From positions 269,942 to 333,941 of the forward strand of contig JAHCHW010000006.1 in NCBI GenBank assembly GCA_026129525.1: DNA of 64,000 nucleotides, given 5' to 3'. Source of the DNA: Chitinophagales bacterium (GTDB lineage Bacteria; Bacteroidota; Bacteroidia; Chitinophagales; LD1). The notes beneath the pieces were generated by a model. The model had not been told where the DNA came from, did not search any database, and worked only from the letters and a program-made list of their open reading frames with translations. Within the stretch, counting starts at the first letter, position 1. Every line of letters starts with the position of its first letter. The position numbers and the translations under genes are program-made. Of the stretch, positions 1-8,420 are shown one piece after another.

Positions 1-885
1 TTTATTCTTCTTCTGGCAGCAGTAACGCTTCCGTTTTTCATTTCGGCACAACAAAAAATAAGAGTAGTGCAACTGATACAAAATTGCAGTAAAGGCGAGC
101 AGAATGCCTATCAAACTATCATTCCGCAGGCAACTTTAAAGGATGTAGAAAAAGACTGGAAAACCTACATTAAAGCAAAGTCGAAAGGAAAAGTAGAAGA
201 GCGTAGCGGTGAAATTTTTATTTACGGAGCGGTTAACAAAAATATAGCCCCGGAAGGTTTCAATTTGTTCAGCACGCTGCTCGAAACAACAGAAGGAGTT
301 TTACTTACTGCATGGTTTATGCGGGCCGATTCGGTTTTCATGTCGCGCGAAACTGCCCCCGATAAAACACTCGCTGCCGAAAAGTACCTGTACGATTTTG
401 CTATTATTGAATACAAGGCTGCTGTAAAAAACGAGTTGAATGCGGAAAACAAAAAACTTGCTGCGTTGGAAAGTGATTTGAAGCAACTTATCAATGACGA
501 AGAAAAAGCGAGCAAAAAGATTAACGAGAACGAACGCTCCATTAGCCGTACTCGTACAGAAATTCGCACTAACGAAAACGACCAACGCCTTAAGAAAGAC
601 CAAATAACCAAGCAGAAAGCTACGGTTGAGTCGCTTAAAAGCACACCGGGCGATGCACAAAAAGCAGCCGAGAAAACACTGAAAGGATTGGAGAATGAAC
701 TCAAAAAATTAGTAAACGAAAACGAGCGGCTCCACAAACAAATTGATAAAGCCGAAAAAGAAATACGCGAAGAGCAGCGAAACGTTGACCGCAGCAAACA
801 AGACCAGTACCTGAAGCGCTCCGATATTGACAGGCAAAAAACGGTTTGCAAATCGGTAGCTGATAAACTCAGCAATATTAAATAG
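1..885 (+). CDS. Exported coiled-coil protein, 5' end outside the window
   Basis: The reading frame is open from base 1, so the gene starts before the window. The first visible residues form the end of a signal peptide (FILLLAAVTLPFFISAQQ), and the mature chain should begin near base 49. GTG at 67 is the first possible internal start but would discard the signal, so I reject it. The mature part has a short globular domain (to about base 420) and then roughly 150 residues rich in Glu, Lys, Asn and Gln with heptad character, a long coiled coil. The globular part loosely resembles small periplasmic domains of Bacteroidota (DUF4468-like), but I cannot confirm that. Function unknown; probably periplasmic. 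Confidence 0.75.
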   Translation, partial: FILLLAAVTLPFFISAQQKIRVVQLIQNCSKGEQNAYQTIIPQATLKDVEKDWKTYIKAKSKGKVEERSGEIFIYGAVNKNIAPEGFNLFSTLLETTEGVLLTAWFMRADSVFMSRETAPDKTLAAEKYLYDFAIIEYKAAVKNELNAENKKLAALESDLKQLINDEEKASKKINENERSISRTRTEIRTNENDQRLKKDQITKQKATVESLKSTPGDAQKAAEKTLKGLENELKKLVNENERLHKQIDKAEKEIREEQRNVDRSKQDQYLKRSDIDRQKTVCKSVADKLSNIK

Positions 886-978
886 TCTCTTCTTTAACCT
901 CGTTTCATACAAATTGTCCAGAGGTTTTATATGCCTTCGAAATTGCTTTCTTTGTCGGGTGAATAAAGAACTGCATAA

Positions 979-1836
979 ATGAAAGGAATTATACTGGCAG
1001 GTGGCAGCGGCACAAGACTCTATCCTATAACGTATGCTATCAGTAAGCAGATAATGCCTATTTACGACAAGCCGATGATTTATTATCCCTTATCGGTTTT
1101 AATGAAAGCGGGCATCAACGAAATTCTCATTATTTCCACTCCCACCGATTTGCCGAATTTTGAACGGTTATTGGGCGATGGAAAACAGTACGGCTGCAAT
1201 TTTCAATATCAGGTACAGGAAATTCCCAACGGATTAGCGCAGGCGTTTGTACTGGGCGATTGGTTTATCGGCAGCGAAAAAGCAGCCCTAATTTTGGGCG
1301 ATAACATTTTTTACGGCACAGGTCTCGATCAACTGTTGAAATCAAATGCCAGCCCCGATGGCGGTGTGGTATTTGCGTATCACGTTTCGGACCCGGAACG
1401 ATACGGTGTGGTTGAATTTGACAGCAATGGCAGAGCAATTTCTATTGAAGAAAAACCGGCAAAACCAAAGTCGAATTACGCGGTACCCGGTTTGTATTTT
1501 TATGACAACAATGTGGTAGAGATTGCAAAGAGTTTAAAGCCCAGCCCCCGCGGTGAATACGAAATTACCGATGTAAACAAAGAGTATTTAAAGAATGGCA
1601 AACTACAGGTTGGTATTTTAGATAGAGGCACTGCATGGTTAGATACCGGCACGTTCGATTCGCTGATGCAGGCTTCGCAGTTTGTGCAGGTAATTGAGCA
1701 GCGGCAAGGATTAAAAGTGGGCTGTATTGAAGAAGAAGCATGGCGGCAGGGTTTTATTTCGAACGAACAATTGCGTAAGTTGGCAGAGCCGCTCATGAAA
1801 AGCGGTTACGGAAAGTATTTGATGGAACTGATTTAG
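979..1836 (+). CDS. rfbA: Glucose-1-phosphate thymidylyltransferase (RmlA)
   Basis: Joins dTTP and glucose 1-phosphate to make dTDP-glucose, the first step toward dTDP-rhamnose and other deoxysugars for surface polysaccharide. The 285-residue chain has the usual length for short-form RmlA. It opens with the nucleotidyltransferase signature [11 protein letters not shown] (residues 6-16), followed by the family sequences [16 protein letters not shown] and LGDNIFYG, and carries EEKP in the middle. It is the first gene of a same-strand nucleotide-sugar run; the next gene begins 4 bases after its stop, so the two are probably co-transcribed. No rmlB, C or D lies beside it in the window. Confidence 0.95.
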   Translation: MKGIILAGGSGTRLYPITYAISKQIMPIYDKPMIYYPLSVLMKAGINEILIISTPTDLPNFERLLGDGKQYGCNFQYQVQEIPNGLAQAFVLGDWFIGSEKAALILGDNIFYGTGLDQLLKSNASPDGGVVFAYHVSDPERYGVVEFDSNGRAISIEEKPAKPKSNYAVPGLYFYDNNVVEIAKSLKPSPRGEYEITDVNKEYLKNGKLQVGILDRGTAWLDTGTFDSLMQASQFVQVIEQRQGLKVGCIEEEAWRQGFISNEQLRKLAEPLMKSGYGKYLMELI

Positions 1837-1840
1837 TGTT

Positions 1841-2779
1841 ATGAAGAGAACTATACTTGTTACCGGTGGAGCCGGATTTATTGGCAGTTGCCTGGTGGAC
1901 AAACTGATTGAAGACGACAACAATTTTGTAGTAGTGGTAGATAATCTCTCTACCGGAAACATTAAGCGCCTGCCGAAAGTAAAGCAGGGAAACTGGAAAT
2001 TCATTAAATGCAATTGTAACGAGTACCGCGACATTTCTGCCGTTGTTACTTCTTACAAGTTCGATTATATCTTTCACTACGCTGCGGTGGTGGGCGTAAA
2101 GCGCACACTCGAACATCCGGCATGGGTGCTTAACGATATTCAGGGCATCAAATACATTCTCGATTTAAGTAAGAACACCGGAGTTAAACGTGTATTTTTT
2201 TCGTCTTCATCCGAGGTGTACGGTGAGCCGTTCGAACATCCGCAAAATGAGCGCACTACTCCGCTCAACTCGCGGTTACCTTATGCCGTAGTAAAAAATG
2301 TAGGCGAAGCATTTCTGCGCTCGTACAAACAGGAATTTGATTTGGACTACACCATCTTCCGTTTCTTCAATACGTACGGTCCTAAGCAAAGCAGCGATTT
2401 TGTAATGACCCGTTTTATTAAATCGGCACTCAACAATTCAAAAATCACCATCTATGGCGATGGCTTGCAAACGCGCACCTTCTGCTACCGCGAGGATAAT
2501 GTGGATGCTTGTATTCGAACTTTGTACGATAATCTGCATGTAAACGATACCGTGAACATTGGCAGCGATTTTGAAATTACGGTTTTGGATTTGGCAAAAC
2601 TCATTATACAAATTACCGGCTCCAAATCGGAAATTGTGCATGTGCCGCCACTTGCTGAAGGAGACATGACGCGCAGAAAACCCGACATTACCAAAATGCA
2701 AAATCTACTCGGCAGACCAATGATTACCATTGAGGAAGGCATACGCAAAACCATTGAAAGCGGGCAGTATAATTATTAA
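1841..2779 (+). CDS. NAD-dependent sugar epimerase/dehydratase (extended SDR)
   Basis: An extended short-chain dehydrogenase acting on a nucleotide sugar in the cytoplasm. The Rossmann motif TGGAGFIG is at residues 8-15, SSSSEVYG at about 121-128, and the catalytic pair Y148/K152 sits in YAVVK. The 312-residue length suits UDP-glucose 4-epimerase, UDP-glucuronate decarboxylase or dTDP-glucose dehydratase relatives. The active-site residue after SSS is Glu rather than the usual Cys/Thr, which leaves the reaction uncertain. It starts 4 bases after rfbA and is followed by galE, so it is probably part of a polysaccharide precursor operon. Confidence 0.85.
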   Translation: MKRTILVTGGAGFIGSCLVDKLIEDDNNFVVVVDNLSTGNIKRLPKVKQGNWKFIKCNCNEYRDISAVVTSYKFDYIFHYAAVVGVKRTLEHPAWVLNDIQGIKYILDLSKNTGVKRVFFSSSSEVYGEPFEHPQNERTTPLNSRLPYAVVKNVGEAFLRSYKQEFDLDYTIFRFFNTYGPKQSSDFVMTRFIKSALNNSKITIYGDGLQTRTFCYREDNVDACIRTLYDNLHVNDTVNIGSDFEITVLDLAKLIIQITGSKSEIVHVPPLAEGDMTRRKPDITKMQNLLGRPMITIEEGIRKTIESGQYNY

Positions 2780-2827
2780 CCATTCCTTTAACTCGCCCGA
2801 AAGAGAGAAAACAATTCATAGCCACTC

Positions 2828-3901
2828 ATGTCGGATAATTTTCAAAAGCAAGTGCAGTCCGGTTCCTCCGCTTCGGGGAGGGTAGGTGGGGCGATTTTAG
2901 TTACCGGTGGAACCGGTTACATTGGCTCGCATACGGTTGTTGACCTTCTTAACAATAACTTCGATGTTGTAAGCATTGATAGCAACATCCGCTCAAAGCC
3001 CGTTACCGTTAGCCGTATTGAAAGCATAACCGGAAAGAGAATAGCGAATTATCCCATTGATCTGTGCAACAAAGAAGCCGTTCGTAAAGTTTTTCAGGAG
3101 AGTAATTTTTCGGGCATTATTCACTTTGCCGCCTTAAAATCGGTTCCCGAATCGGTCGAAAAACCTCTGCTTTATTACCGCAATAATCTCATCTCGCTCA
3201 TCAATTTACTTGAATTAGCCGATGAATTTGGCGTGCGCGATTTTGTGTTTTCTTCTTCCTGTTCGGTGTACGGAAACACCAGCGATTTACCGGTTACCGA
3301 AAACACTCCGTTTGCTCCGGCTGAATCGCCCTATGCTCATACAAAGCAGATAGGAGAGGAGATTATCCGCGCTCACTCCAAAATCTCAAAGGGCAAGTTT
3401 GTGCTGTTGCGGTACTTTAACCCAGTTGGCGCACACGAAAGCGGAAAATTAGGAGAAGATACTACCGATGTAATTACCGCAGTTGTGCCGCGGATTACCG
3501 GAACAGCAATGGGTAAGTATCCGCAGTTTACAGTTTTCGGAAATGATTACGATACCCGCGATGGTACCTGCGTGCGCGATTACATTCACGTAATGGATAT
3601 TGCCAATGCACACACAAAGGCGGTGCAATATCTGCAAAACGATATGCAGCAACAAGCAGTAGAAGTATTCAACCTTGGCACAGGGAACGGTGTTACGGTG
3701 TTAGAGGCTATACAGTCTTTTGAACGGGTAAGTGGTAAAAAACTAAACTACCGCCTTGGCGAACGCAGAGCAGGCGATGTAATTTCTATTTATGCCAATA
3801 ACGAAAAAGCCCGTACTATGTTGGGTTGGAACATTGAGCGCAACTTAGATACAATGATGCACACCGCATGGCAGTGGGAACAACAGTTAGCAAACGAGTA
3901 A
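2828..3901 (+). CDS. galE: UDP-glucose 4-epimerase
   Basis: Interconverts UDP-glucose and UDP-galactose. TGGTGYIGSHT (residues 26-36) is the NAD-binding site, SSSCSVYG follows near 141-148, and the catalytic YxxxK is Y168/K172. Further typical GalE sequences are LRYFNPVGAH and DGTCVRDYIHV. The protein has about 20 extra N-terminal residues before the Rossmann strand, rich in Ser, Gly and Gln. ATG 2828 is the only in-frame start available, because the codons nearer the core are not start codons. The extension is encoded by a GC-rich short palindrome (see the repeat at 2865). Third gene of the rfbA run. Confidence 0.93.
   Translation: MSDNFQKQVQSGSSASGRVGGAILVTGGTGYIGSHTVVDLLNNNFDVVSIDSNIRSKPVTVSRIESITGKRIANYPIDLCNKEAVRKVFQESNFSGIIHFAALKSVPESVEKPLLYYRNNLISLINLLELADEFGVRDFVFSSSCSVYGNTSDLPVTENTPFAPAESPYAHTKQIGEEIIRAHSKISKGKFVLLRYFNPVGAHESGKLGEDTTDVITAVVPRITGTAMGKYPQFTVFGNDYDTRDGTCVRDYIHVMDIANAHTKAVQYLQNDMQQQAVEVFNLGTGNGVTVLEAIQSFERVSGKKLNYRLGERRAGDVISIYANNEKARTMLGWNIERNLDTMMHTAWQWEQQLANE
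2865..2891. repeat. Short palindromic element inside the 5' end of galE
   Basis: CCTCC (2865-2869) pairs with GGAGG (2877-2881) around a CGGGG-containing loop and is followed by GTAGGTGGGGC. The composition (G-run and C-run hairpin) differs from the flanking coding DNA and recalls the short GC-rich intergenic palindromes dispersed in many Bacteroidota genomes. It encodes part of the unusual N-terminal extension of GalE. Confidence 0.4.
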
Positions 3902-3915
3902 TGCGGTAAAACAGC

Positions 3916-4398
3916 TTACTTCTTCCCCTTCTTCTTAGTAACCGGTTTTGCTTTCTTTTTAGCTGCCGGTGCTTTTTTCTTAACGGGTTCTGCTTTCTTG
4001 GCAGGCTTCTTAACTGCTTTCTTTTCGGACTTGGCTACGGGTTTTACCGGTTTAGCTACTGGTTTTGGTTCTGGTTTACTAACAGGCTCTGCCTTTTTAG
4101 CTGCGGCTGCTTCTGCTTTTTTAGCCAATAAGGCTTGCAACTTAAGGGCTGCCTTTGCTTCTTTAGCCTTCTGCTTTTGTGCGGCATGAGCCAGCACTTC
4201 ATTCATCCATTCGCCTTTTTTGTGCAAACCGAGTACCTGCACATTTTTATTCTCTCTGCGATATTCCTCTACGGCTTCCAACATTTCGGCTTCGGTTTCC
4301 TTGCGGATTTTAATGCCTGATGATGCGCCTTTGTTGAACACTTCCAAATAGTAACCGTCTCGTAATCCTTTGTTCCGGCTTGGTGGGCGACCTTTCAT
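3916..4398 (-). CDS. Lysine/alanine/proline-rich protein with histone H1-like tail
   Basis: A 160-residue basic protein read leftward, tail to tail with galE. Residues 1-75 form a small conserved-looking domain (starting MKGRPPSRNKGLRDGYYLEV). The rest is low complexity, built from Lys, Ala and Pro (KPVAKPVKPVAKSEKK type), like histone H1 tails and bacterial H1-like or Hc1 proteins. Such tails bind nucleic acid without sequence specificity, so a nucleoid or RNA-associated role is plausible, but this is inference. ATG at 4398-4396 is well placed. I do not recognise the N-terminal domain. Confidence 0.75.
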   Translation of the reverse strand: MKGRPPSRNKGLRDGYYLEVFNKGASSGIKIRKETEAEMLEAVEEYRRENKNVQVLGLHKKGEWMNEVLAHAAQKQKAKEAKAALKLQALLAKKAEAAAAKKAEPVSKPEPKPVAKPVKPVAKSEKKAVKKPAKKAEPVKKKAPAAKKKAKPVTKKKGKK

Positions 4399-4536
4399 AG
4401 AATTTTCTTTACGGGTGGAAAATACATTTTTTCTTGAATGTAGGTAATGCTCTGTAAAAACTTTTCGGCATTTGTGCGGCTTGTTTTAGCGTTTATCTTC
4501 GTGCCTCGTTATTCAAAACAGATAACAAACTCCTCT

Positions 4537-5676
4537 ATGAACTTTCAACTTACCGAAGAACACCTCATGATACGACAGGCAGCACGCGATTTTGCTCAAA
4601 ATGACTGCAAGCCCGGGGTAATTGAGCGCGACACAGCCATGACTTTCCCTAAAGAACAAGTGAAAAAAATGGCGGAACTCGGTTTTTTAGGCATGATGGT
4701 TTCGCCCGAATATGGCGGAGGCGGTATGGATACCCTCAGCTATGTTATAGCTATGGAAGAAATTTCGAAGGTGGACGCTTCGTGCTCCGTAATTATGAGC
4801 GTTAATAATTCGCTTGTTTGCTGGGGGCTGGAAGAGTACGGCTCCGAACAACAAAAACAGAAATACTTAACGCCACTGGCAAAGGGCGAAAAAATTGGCG
4901 CGTTTTGCCTTAGCGAGCCAGAAGCCGGCAGCGATGCCACTTCGCAGCGCACCACCGCTATTGATAAAGGCGACCACTATCTGCTTAACGGCACTAAAAA
5001 CTGGATTACCAACGGTGGCAGCGCCTCCACTTATTTAGTAATTGCCCAAACCGATACCGCCAAAGGGCACCGCGGCATTAATGTACTGATAGTGGAAAGA
5101 GGAATGCCGGGTTTTGAGATTGCTAAGAAAGAAGACAAACTGGGCATACGCGCCAGCGATACACACACCCTTATTTTTAACGATGTAAAAGTGCCCAAAG
5201 AAAACCGCATTGGCGAAGACGGTTTCGGATTTAAGTTTGCCATGAAAACCCTCAGTGGCGGACGTATAGGCATAGCTGCGCAGGCATTGGGAATTGCCGC
5301 TGGCGCTTACGAACTGGCGGCTGCTTACAGCAAACAACGCAAAGCTTTCGGTAAGGAAATTATTAACCATCAGGCAGTGGCATTTAAGTTAGCCGATATG
5401 GCTACCGAAATTGAAGCGGCTCGTTTGTTGGTATATAAAGCTGCCCGCCTTAAAGATCAAGGCAAAAACTATGACATAGCTTCGGCAATGGCTAAAGTGT
5501 TTGCCTCCGAAACCGCCATGAAAGTTACCACCGAAGCCGTGCAGGTGCATGGCGGCTATGGTTATGTAAAAGAATACCACGTGGAGCGCCTTATGCGCGA
5601 TGCAAAAATTACCCAGATATACGAAGGCACCAGCGAAGTGCAGCGTATTGTAATATCACGCGGTGTGCTTGCTTAA
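4537..5676 (+). CDS. Acyl-CoA dehydrogenase
   Basis: FAD-dependent oxidation of acyl-CoA to trans-2-enoyl-CoA, first step of beta-oxidation. ATG 4537 (MNFQLTEEHLMIR) gives a 379-residue protein of standard family length. An upstream ATG at 4447 would add 30 residues with no family counterpart. Visible signatures: CLSEPEAGSD, the FAD/substrate-binding WITNGG, and the C-terminal QIYEGTSEVQR, which carries the probable catalytic Glu of short-chain (butyryl-CoA type) enzymes. The last 21 bases overlap the convergent gene at 5656-6516. Confidence 0.93.
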   Translation: MNFQLTEEHLMIRQAARDFAQNDCKPGVIERDTAMTFPKEQVKKMAELGFLGMMVSPEYGGGGMDTLSYVIAMEEISKVDASCSVIMSVNNSLVCWGLEEYGSEQQKQKYLTPLAKGEKIGAFCLSEPEAGSDATSQRTTAIDKGDHYLLNGTKNWITNGGSASTYLVIAQTDTAKGHRGINVLIVERGMPGFEIAKKEDKLGIRASDTHTLIFNDVKVPKENRIGEDGFGFKFAMKTLSGGRIGIAAQALGIAAGAYELAAAYSKQRKAFGKEIINHQAVAFKLADMATEIEAARLLVYKAARLKDQGKNYDIASAMAKVFASETAMKVTTEAVQVHGGYGYVKEYHVERLMRDAKITQIYEGTSEVQRIVISRGVLA

Positions 5677-6516
5677 GCCATCCATGCCAAAATAGAACAG
5701 ATGTAGCAGCATTATTACCGCAAAACCTTCGGCAGGTTGCATTACGTGGTACCAAATATTGTGCGAAGGATGAAAACGTAAAAACGGCTCGGGAGTAATG
5801 CGCTCGTTCATTATTAAAAGAGTGTTACCGCAAGTATCGCTTGCGTAAGGTGCAATAAAACATAACTGCACGGCTGCTAACACAAGTATTATCAGCAGTG
5901 CCCAGCTAATAAACTCTGCTCTGCGGGTAAGTGCTATATGGTGTTTAGCGTTTTTTATGCCGAGTATCATCAGCGCGCTCATGGTTAATCCGCAGCCGTA
6001 GGTATCCATCAGTATATCGTTCAAATCAAAATAATCGTTCCAGTCGGGGTACAGGAGAATGTACTGATACCATTCATCAATAAGCATAAACGGCAGTGTA
6101 AAAAACACTGCGGCACCAAAGCGGCTAACCAGCGGAAAAATGAGAAAAGACAGAAACGTAAATTCCATGGCATGTATTACTTCAATATTCGAATCGAACA
6201 TAAACCGCGAGTGAATAACCAACAGCAAAAGCGTTGCAACGAGATAGAAAACTTTGAGTCTTCGGTTTTCGCGGTGTTGCCTGAATGCTTTTACAAGCAC
6301 ATAAATTACCGCAGCCACAACCGATAAAAAAATAACTGCAACAGCGACATTATACAGTTCAATGCCTATTCGCTTTTCAATAGCAATGGAAAGCAATACC
6401 AGCGGATGGTGCATAAACAGAATAAAAAAGAAGTAAGCTGTAACCAACACTACATTCAGCGCTGGGTGGGCGCGCAAATAATCAACTATGCGCTGAATGT
6501 GCTCGGTGGTTTTCAT
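5656..6516 (-). CDS. Multi-pass membrane protein with VanZ-like features
   Basis: 286 residues with about seven hydrophobic helices, the first near residues 20-45 (NVVLVTAYFFFILFMHH). The middle contains EVIHAMEF, then IDEWYQ and, after a gap, FDLNDILMDTYGCGLT. This matches the VanZ-like pattern of an acidic residue in one helix, D-E-x-x-Q at the end of another and D-I-L-x-(N/D)-x-x-G. VanZ-like proteins are inner-membrane proteins of poorly understood role. The assignment rests on motif spacing only. The 3' end overlaps the acyl-CoA dehydrogenase gene by 21 bases on the opposite strand. Confidence 0.7.
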   Translation of the reverse strand: MKTTEHIQRIVDYLRAHPALNVVLVTAYFFFILFMHHPLVLLSIAIEKRIGIELYNVAVAVIFLSVVAAVIYVLVKAFRQHRENRRLKVFYLVATLLLLVIHSRFMFDSNIEVIHAMEFTFLSFLIFPLVSRFGAAVFFTLPFMLIDEWYQYILLYPDWNDYFDLNDILMDTYGCGLTMSALMILGIKNAKHHIALTRRAEFISWALLIILVLAAVQLCFIAPYASDTCGNTLLIMNERITPEPFLRFHPSHNIWYHVMQPAEGFAVIMLLHLFYFGMDGLSKHTA

Positions 6517-6565
6517 TTAAACTAAGAATGCATTTGCGGTAAACACGTTTCCGGCAAACTCATTT

Positions 6566-8086
6566 CTATCTTACAATGGCTATTTGCTTTACAGCAGCTA
6601 TGCCGTTGTCGGTTTGCAGGGTAAGCAGATAAGCGCCTTCGGGCAAATTTTCAGTTTGCACTTTTATGCTCAACTTATCGGTTGATGAATAGAAATGCTG
6701 CCGAAGCAGCTTTCTTCCCGTAAGGTCAAAAATTTCAATTACCCCTTCATTTTCTGAGAGAGTGCTTAGGTCGGCATCCAGTAAAAAATAATCTGCTGCA
6801 GGCTGGGGATATATTTCAACTGTTAACGGATAAGCCGTTGCATGAACCGATGAAACAAGTTGTGTACTGTCAATCAAAAAATACAAATCGCCCGATTGGC
6901 ACTGTCCTTCCGATGCCACCAGCATTACATAGTGTAAAGCGGTATCGGGCGTTACGGTAATGCTGTTAGCGGTTAAAGAATACGCGCAGGGAATAGAACA
7001 CCATTGCAGTTGTGCGTTGCCGTTATCGTTGCTAACCTGTGCAGTAAGGGTTGCATCGGGCGCACCGGGGGCATAAAACAAGGTATCGCCCGGAGTTACA
7101 TCGGCAGTTAGCGGGCAACAGAAGGAGCGGTCGTTCACTAACGCGTGCATACGCAACATAATACGGTAAACTACACTGTAGATATACTCCATGCCCATAT
7201 CTTCCGAAGGGTGATCTTTACCTTCCATGGTGTAGAGGTAACTGCAAACGCCTTTGGTGCGCGCTATCGAATCAACCACATAACTTCCCTGCAAATCGAA
7301 AACTCCGCCTAGTAATCCTCCGCCAAATGCGCCATAAGCGTACGGCACCACCTGGTCGGCATTGCCATGTGCCGAAATAATCGGTTTGTCGCCCGCTTCC
7401 ACCCAATTGGCATTTATCAGCGCTCCTGCAATGTTTACGGTGCCTATACTATTCCAGCTATAGTTTTGATAAAACCCCGAACTACTGTAAAAGCCGCCCA
7501 AGGCATTAAGTGCGTTGATATTTCCCATTTCGCTCATTTCAGAAGGCTTATCGCAGTGGGCCACCATCAATGCGCTTATGGCACCCGAAGAGGCACCGCC
7601 AATAATTATCCGGCTGGTATCAATCCGCCAGTTGTTGCCTAACTCTGAATAGTCGGCTTTAAGATGTTGCACGGCAGCGCGAATCTCCTGCATGGGACGA
7701 AAAAAAATACGCATATGTTGCAACGCAAGAATTTCCGAAAGTTTTACGCCCACACGATAATCAATTGCCACACTTACATAGCCCGCGCGTGTAAAATGGC
7801 GGCATACTTCTTTTACATACCAGTCGTTTTTGCTGCCTTGCACAAAGGCTCCGCCAAAGGCAAACACCATTGCCGGGCGAAGCGAAAGTGTATCGCCATA
7901 AGGTTGGTAAACATCCATGTATAAATTCTGTGTATCGCCATCGGCATTTACGCCACGTGCAAAAAGCACGGTTTCTTTGGTAATGGAATCGAATACAGGA
8001 GAAAGATACCGGCAGTCGGTACAACTTTGGCTGTTAACGTTCAATGCAAAAGCAAACGAGAAAATAGCAGGGATAAAATATTTCAT
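6566..8086 (-). CDS. Secreted alpha/beta-hydrolase (esterase) with T9SS type-A sorting domain
   Basis: 506 residues: a signal peptide (MKYFIPAIFSFAFALNVNSQ), an alpha/beta-hydrolase domain to about residue 320, a linker domain, and a C-terminal domain of about 80 residues ending LTLQTDNGIAAVKQIAIVR. The hydrolase has FAFGGAF as the oxyanion-hole HGG-type region and GGASSG as the nucleophile elbow (G-x-S-x-G). A likely acid/His pair lies at EGKDHPSED. The C-terminal part, with VEIYPQPAADYF, is a type-A T9SS sorting domain, so the enzyme is exported and cell-surface bound or released. Substrate unknown. A second T9SS hydrolase lies at 49181. Confidence 0.88.
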   Translation of the reverse strand: MKYFIPAIFSFAFALNVNSQSCTDCRYLSPVFDSITKETVLFARGVNADGDTQNLYMDVYQPYGDTLSLRPAMVFAFGGAFVQGSKNDWYVKEVCRHFTRAGYVSVAIDYRVGVKLSEILALQHMRIFFRPMQEIRAAVQHLKADYSELGNNWRIDTSRIIIGGASSGAISALMVAHCDKPSEMSEMGNINALNALGGFYSSSGFYQNYSWNSIGTVNIAGALINANWVEAGDKPIISAHGNADQVVPYAYGAFGGGLLGGVFDLQGSYVVDSIARTKGVCSYLYTMEGKDHPSEDMGMEYIYSVVYRIMLRMHALVNDRSFCCPLTADVTPGDTLFYAPGAPDATLTAQVSNDNGNAQLQWCSIPCAYSLTANSITVTPDTALHYVMLVASEGQCQSGDLYFLIDSTQLVSSVHATAYPLTVEIYPQPAADYFLLDADLSTLSENEGVIEIFDLTGRKLLRQHFYSSTDKLSIKVQTENLPEGAYLLTLQTDNGIAAVKQIAIVR

Positions 8087-8229
8087 TGCTCTTCAGTTTT
8101 TGTTGGCAATAAAGAAATAACAATTTTCGCCAGATTGTTAGTAGTAAATACTATGCCAATGATTTTCATAAACCTGTTTGGCGGAGTTTTGAACGAGCGA
8201 ATGTTTTAATTTGCAACTACTCATGATTA

Positions 8230-8280
8230 ACAAGAGTTGCAAATGCATTTTAGATTGCTATGCAAACAAGAAACTCTTGT
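8230..8280. repeat. Inverted repeat ACAAGAGTT / AACTCTTGT
   Basis: Nine-base perfect arms at 8230-8238 and 8272-8280 with 33 bases between, themselves containing GCAAATGCA and TGCAAAC. The left arm read on the minus strand gives TTTGCAACTCTTGTT, close to the promoter block TTTGCAACTCTGTTG upstream of infA. It may be a promoter part or operator for one of the divergent genes. Confidence 0.5.
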
Positions 8281-8355
8281 AACACTTTGTAAAAAAATGC
8301 TTGCATCATTTTAGCGAAAATTCGCTAATTCCTTTCCCCTTGTCCTAAATCCTTC

Positions 8356-8363
8356 TACATTTG
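8356..8363 (+). promoter_or_regulatory. Probable acnA promoter -7 element
   Basis: TACATTTG matches the Bacteroidota -7 consensus TAnnTTTG exactly, 58 bases before the aconitase ATG. A clear -33 TTTG at the usual 17-23 base spacing is not seen; the nearest TTG is 13 bases upstream. Confidence 0.5.
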
Positions 8364-8420
8364 CGCCCGCTGTTTTTGGTTTCATCAAACTACTAATTAC
8401 TAACTACTAAATACACAACA

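Larger units (their letters stand above)
8087..8420. other. Divergent intergenic region between esterase and acnA
   Basis: 334 bases with no convincing gene. It is AT-rich, contains an inverted repeat (8230-8238 with 8272-8280), a probable acnA promoter (8356-8363) and the leaders of both divergent genes. Confidence 0.7.

Noticed and set aside
222..875. Long minus-strand frame opposite the first gene
   Set aside because: Serine-rich shadow of a coiled-coil gene; the plus strand has a signal peptide and coherent coiled coil.
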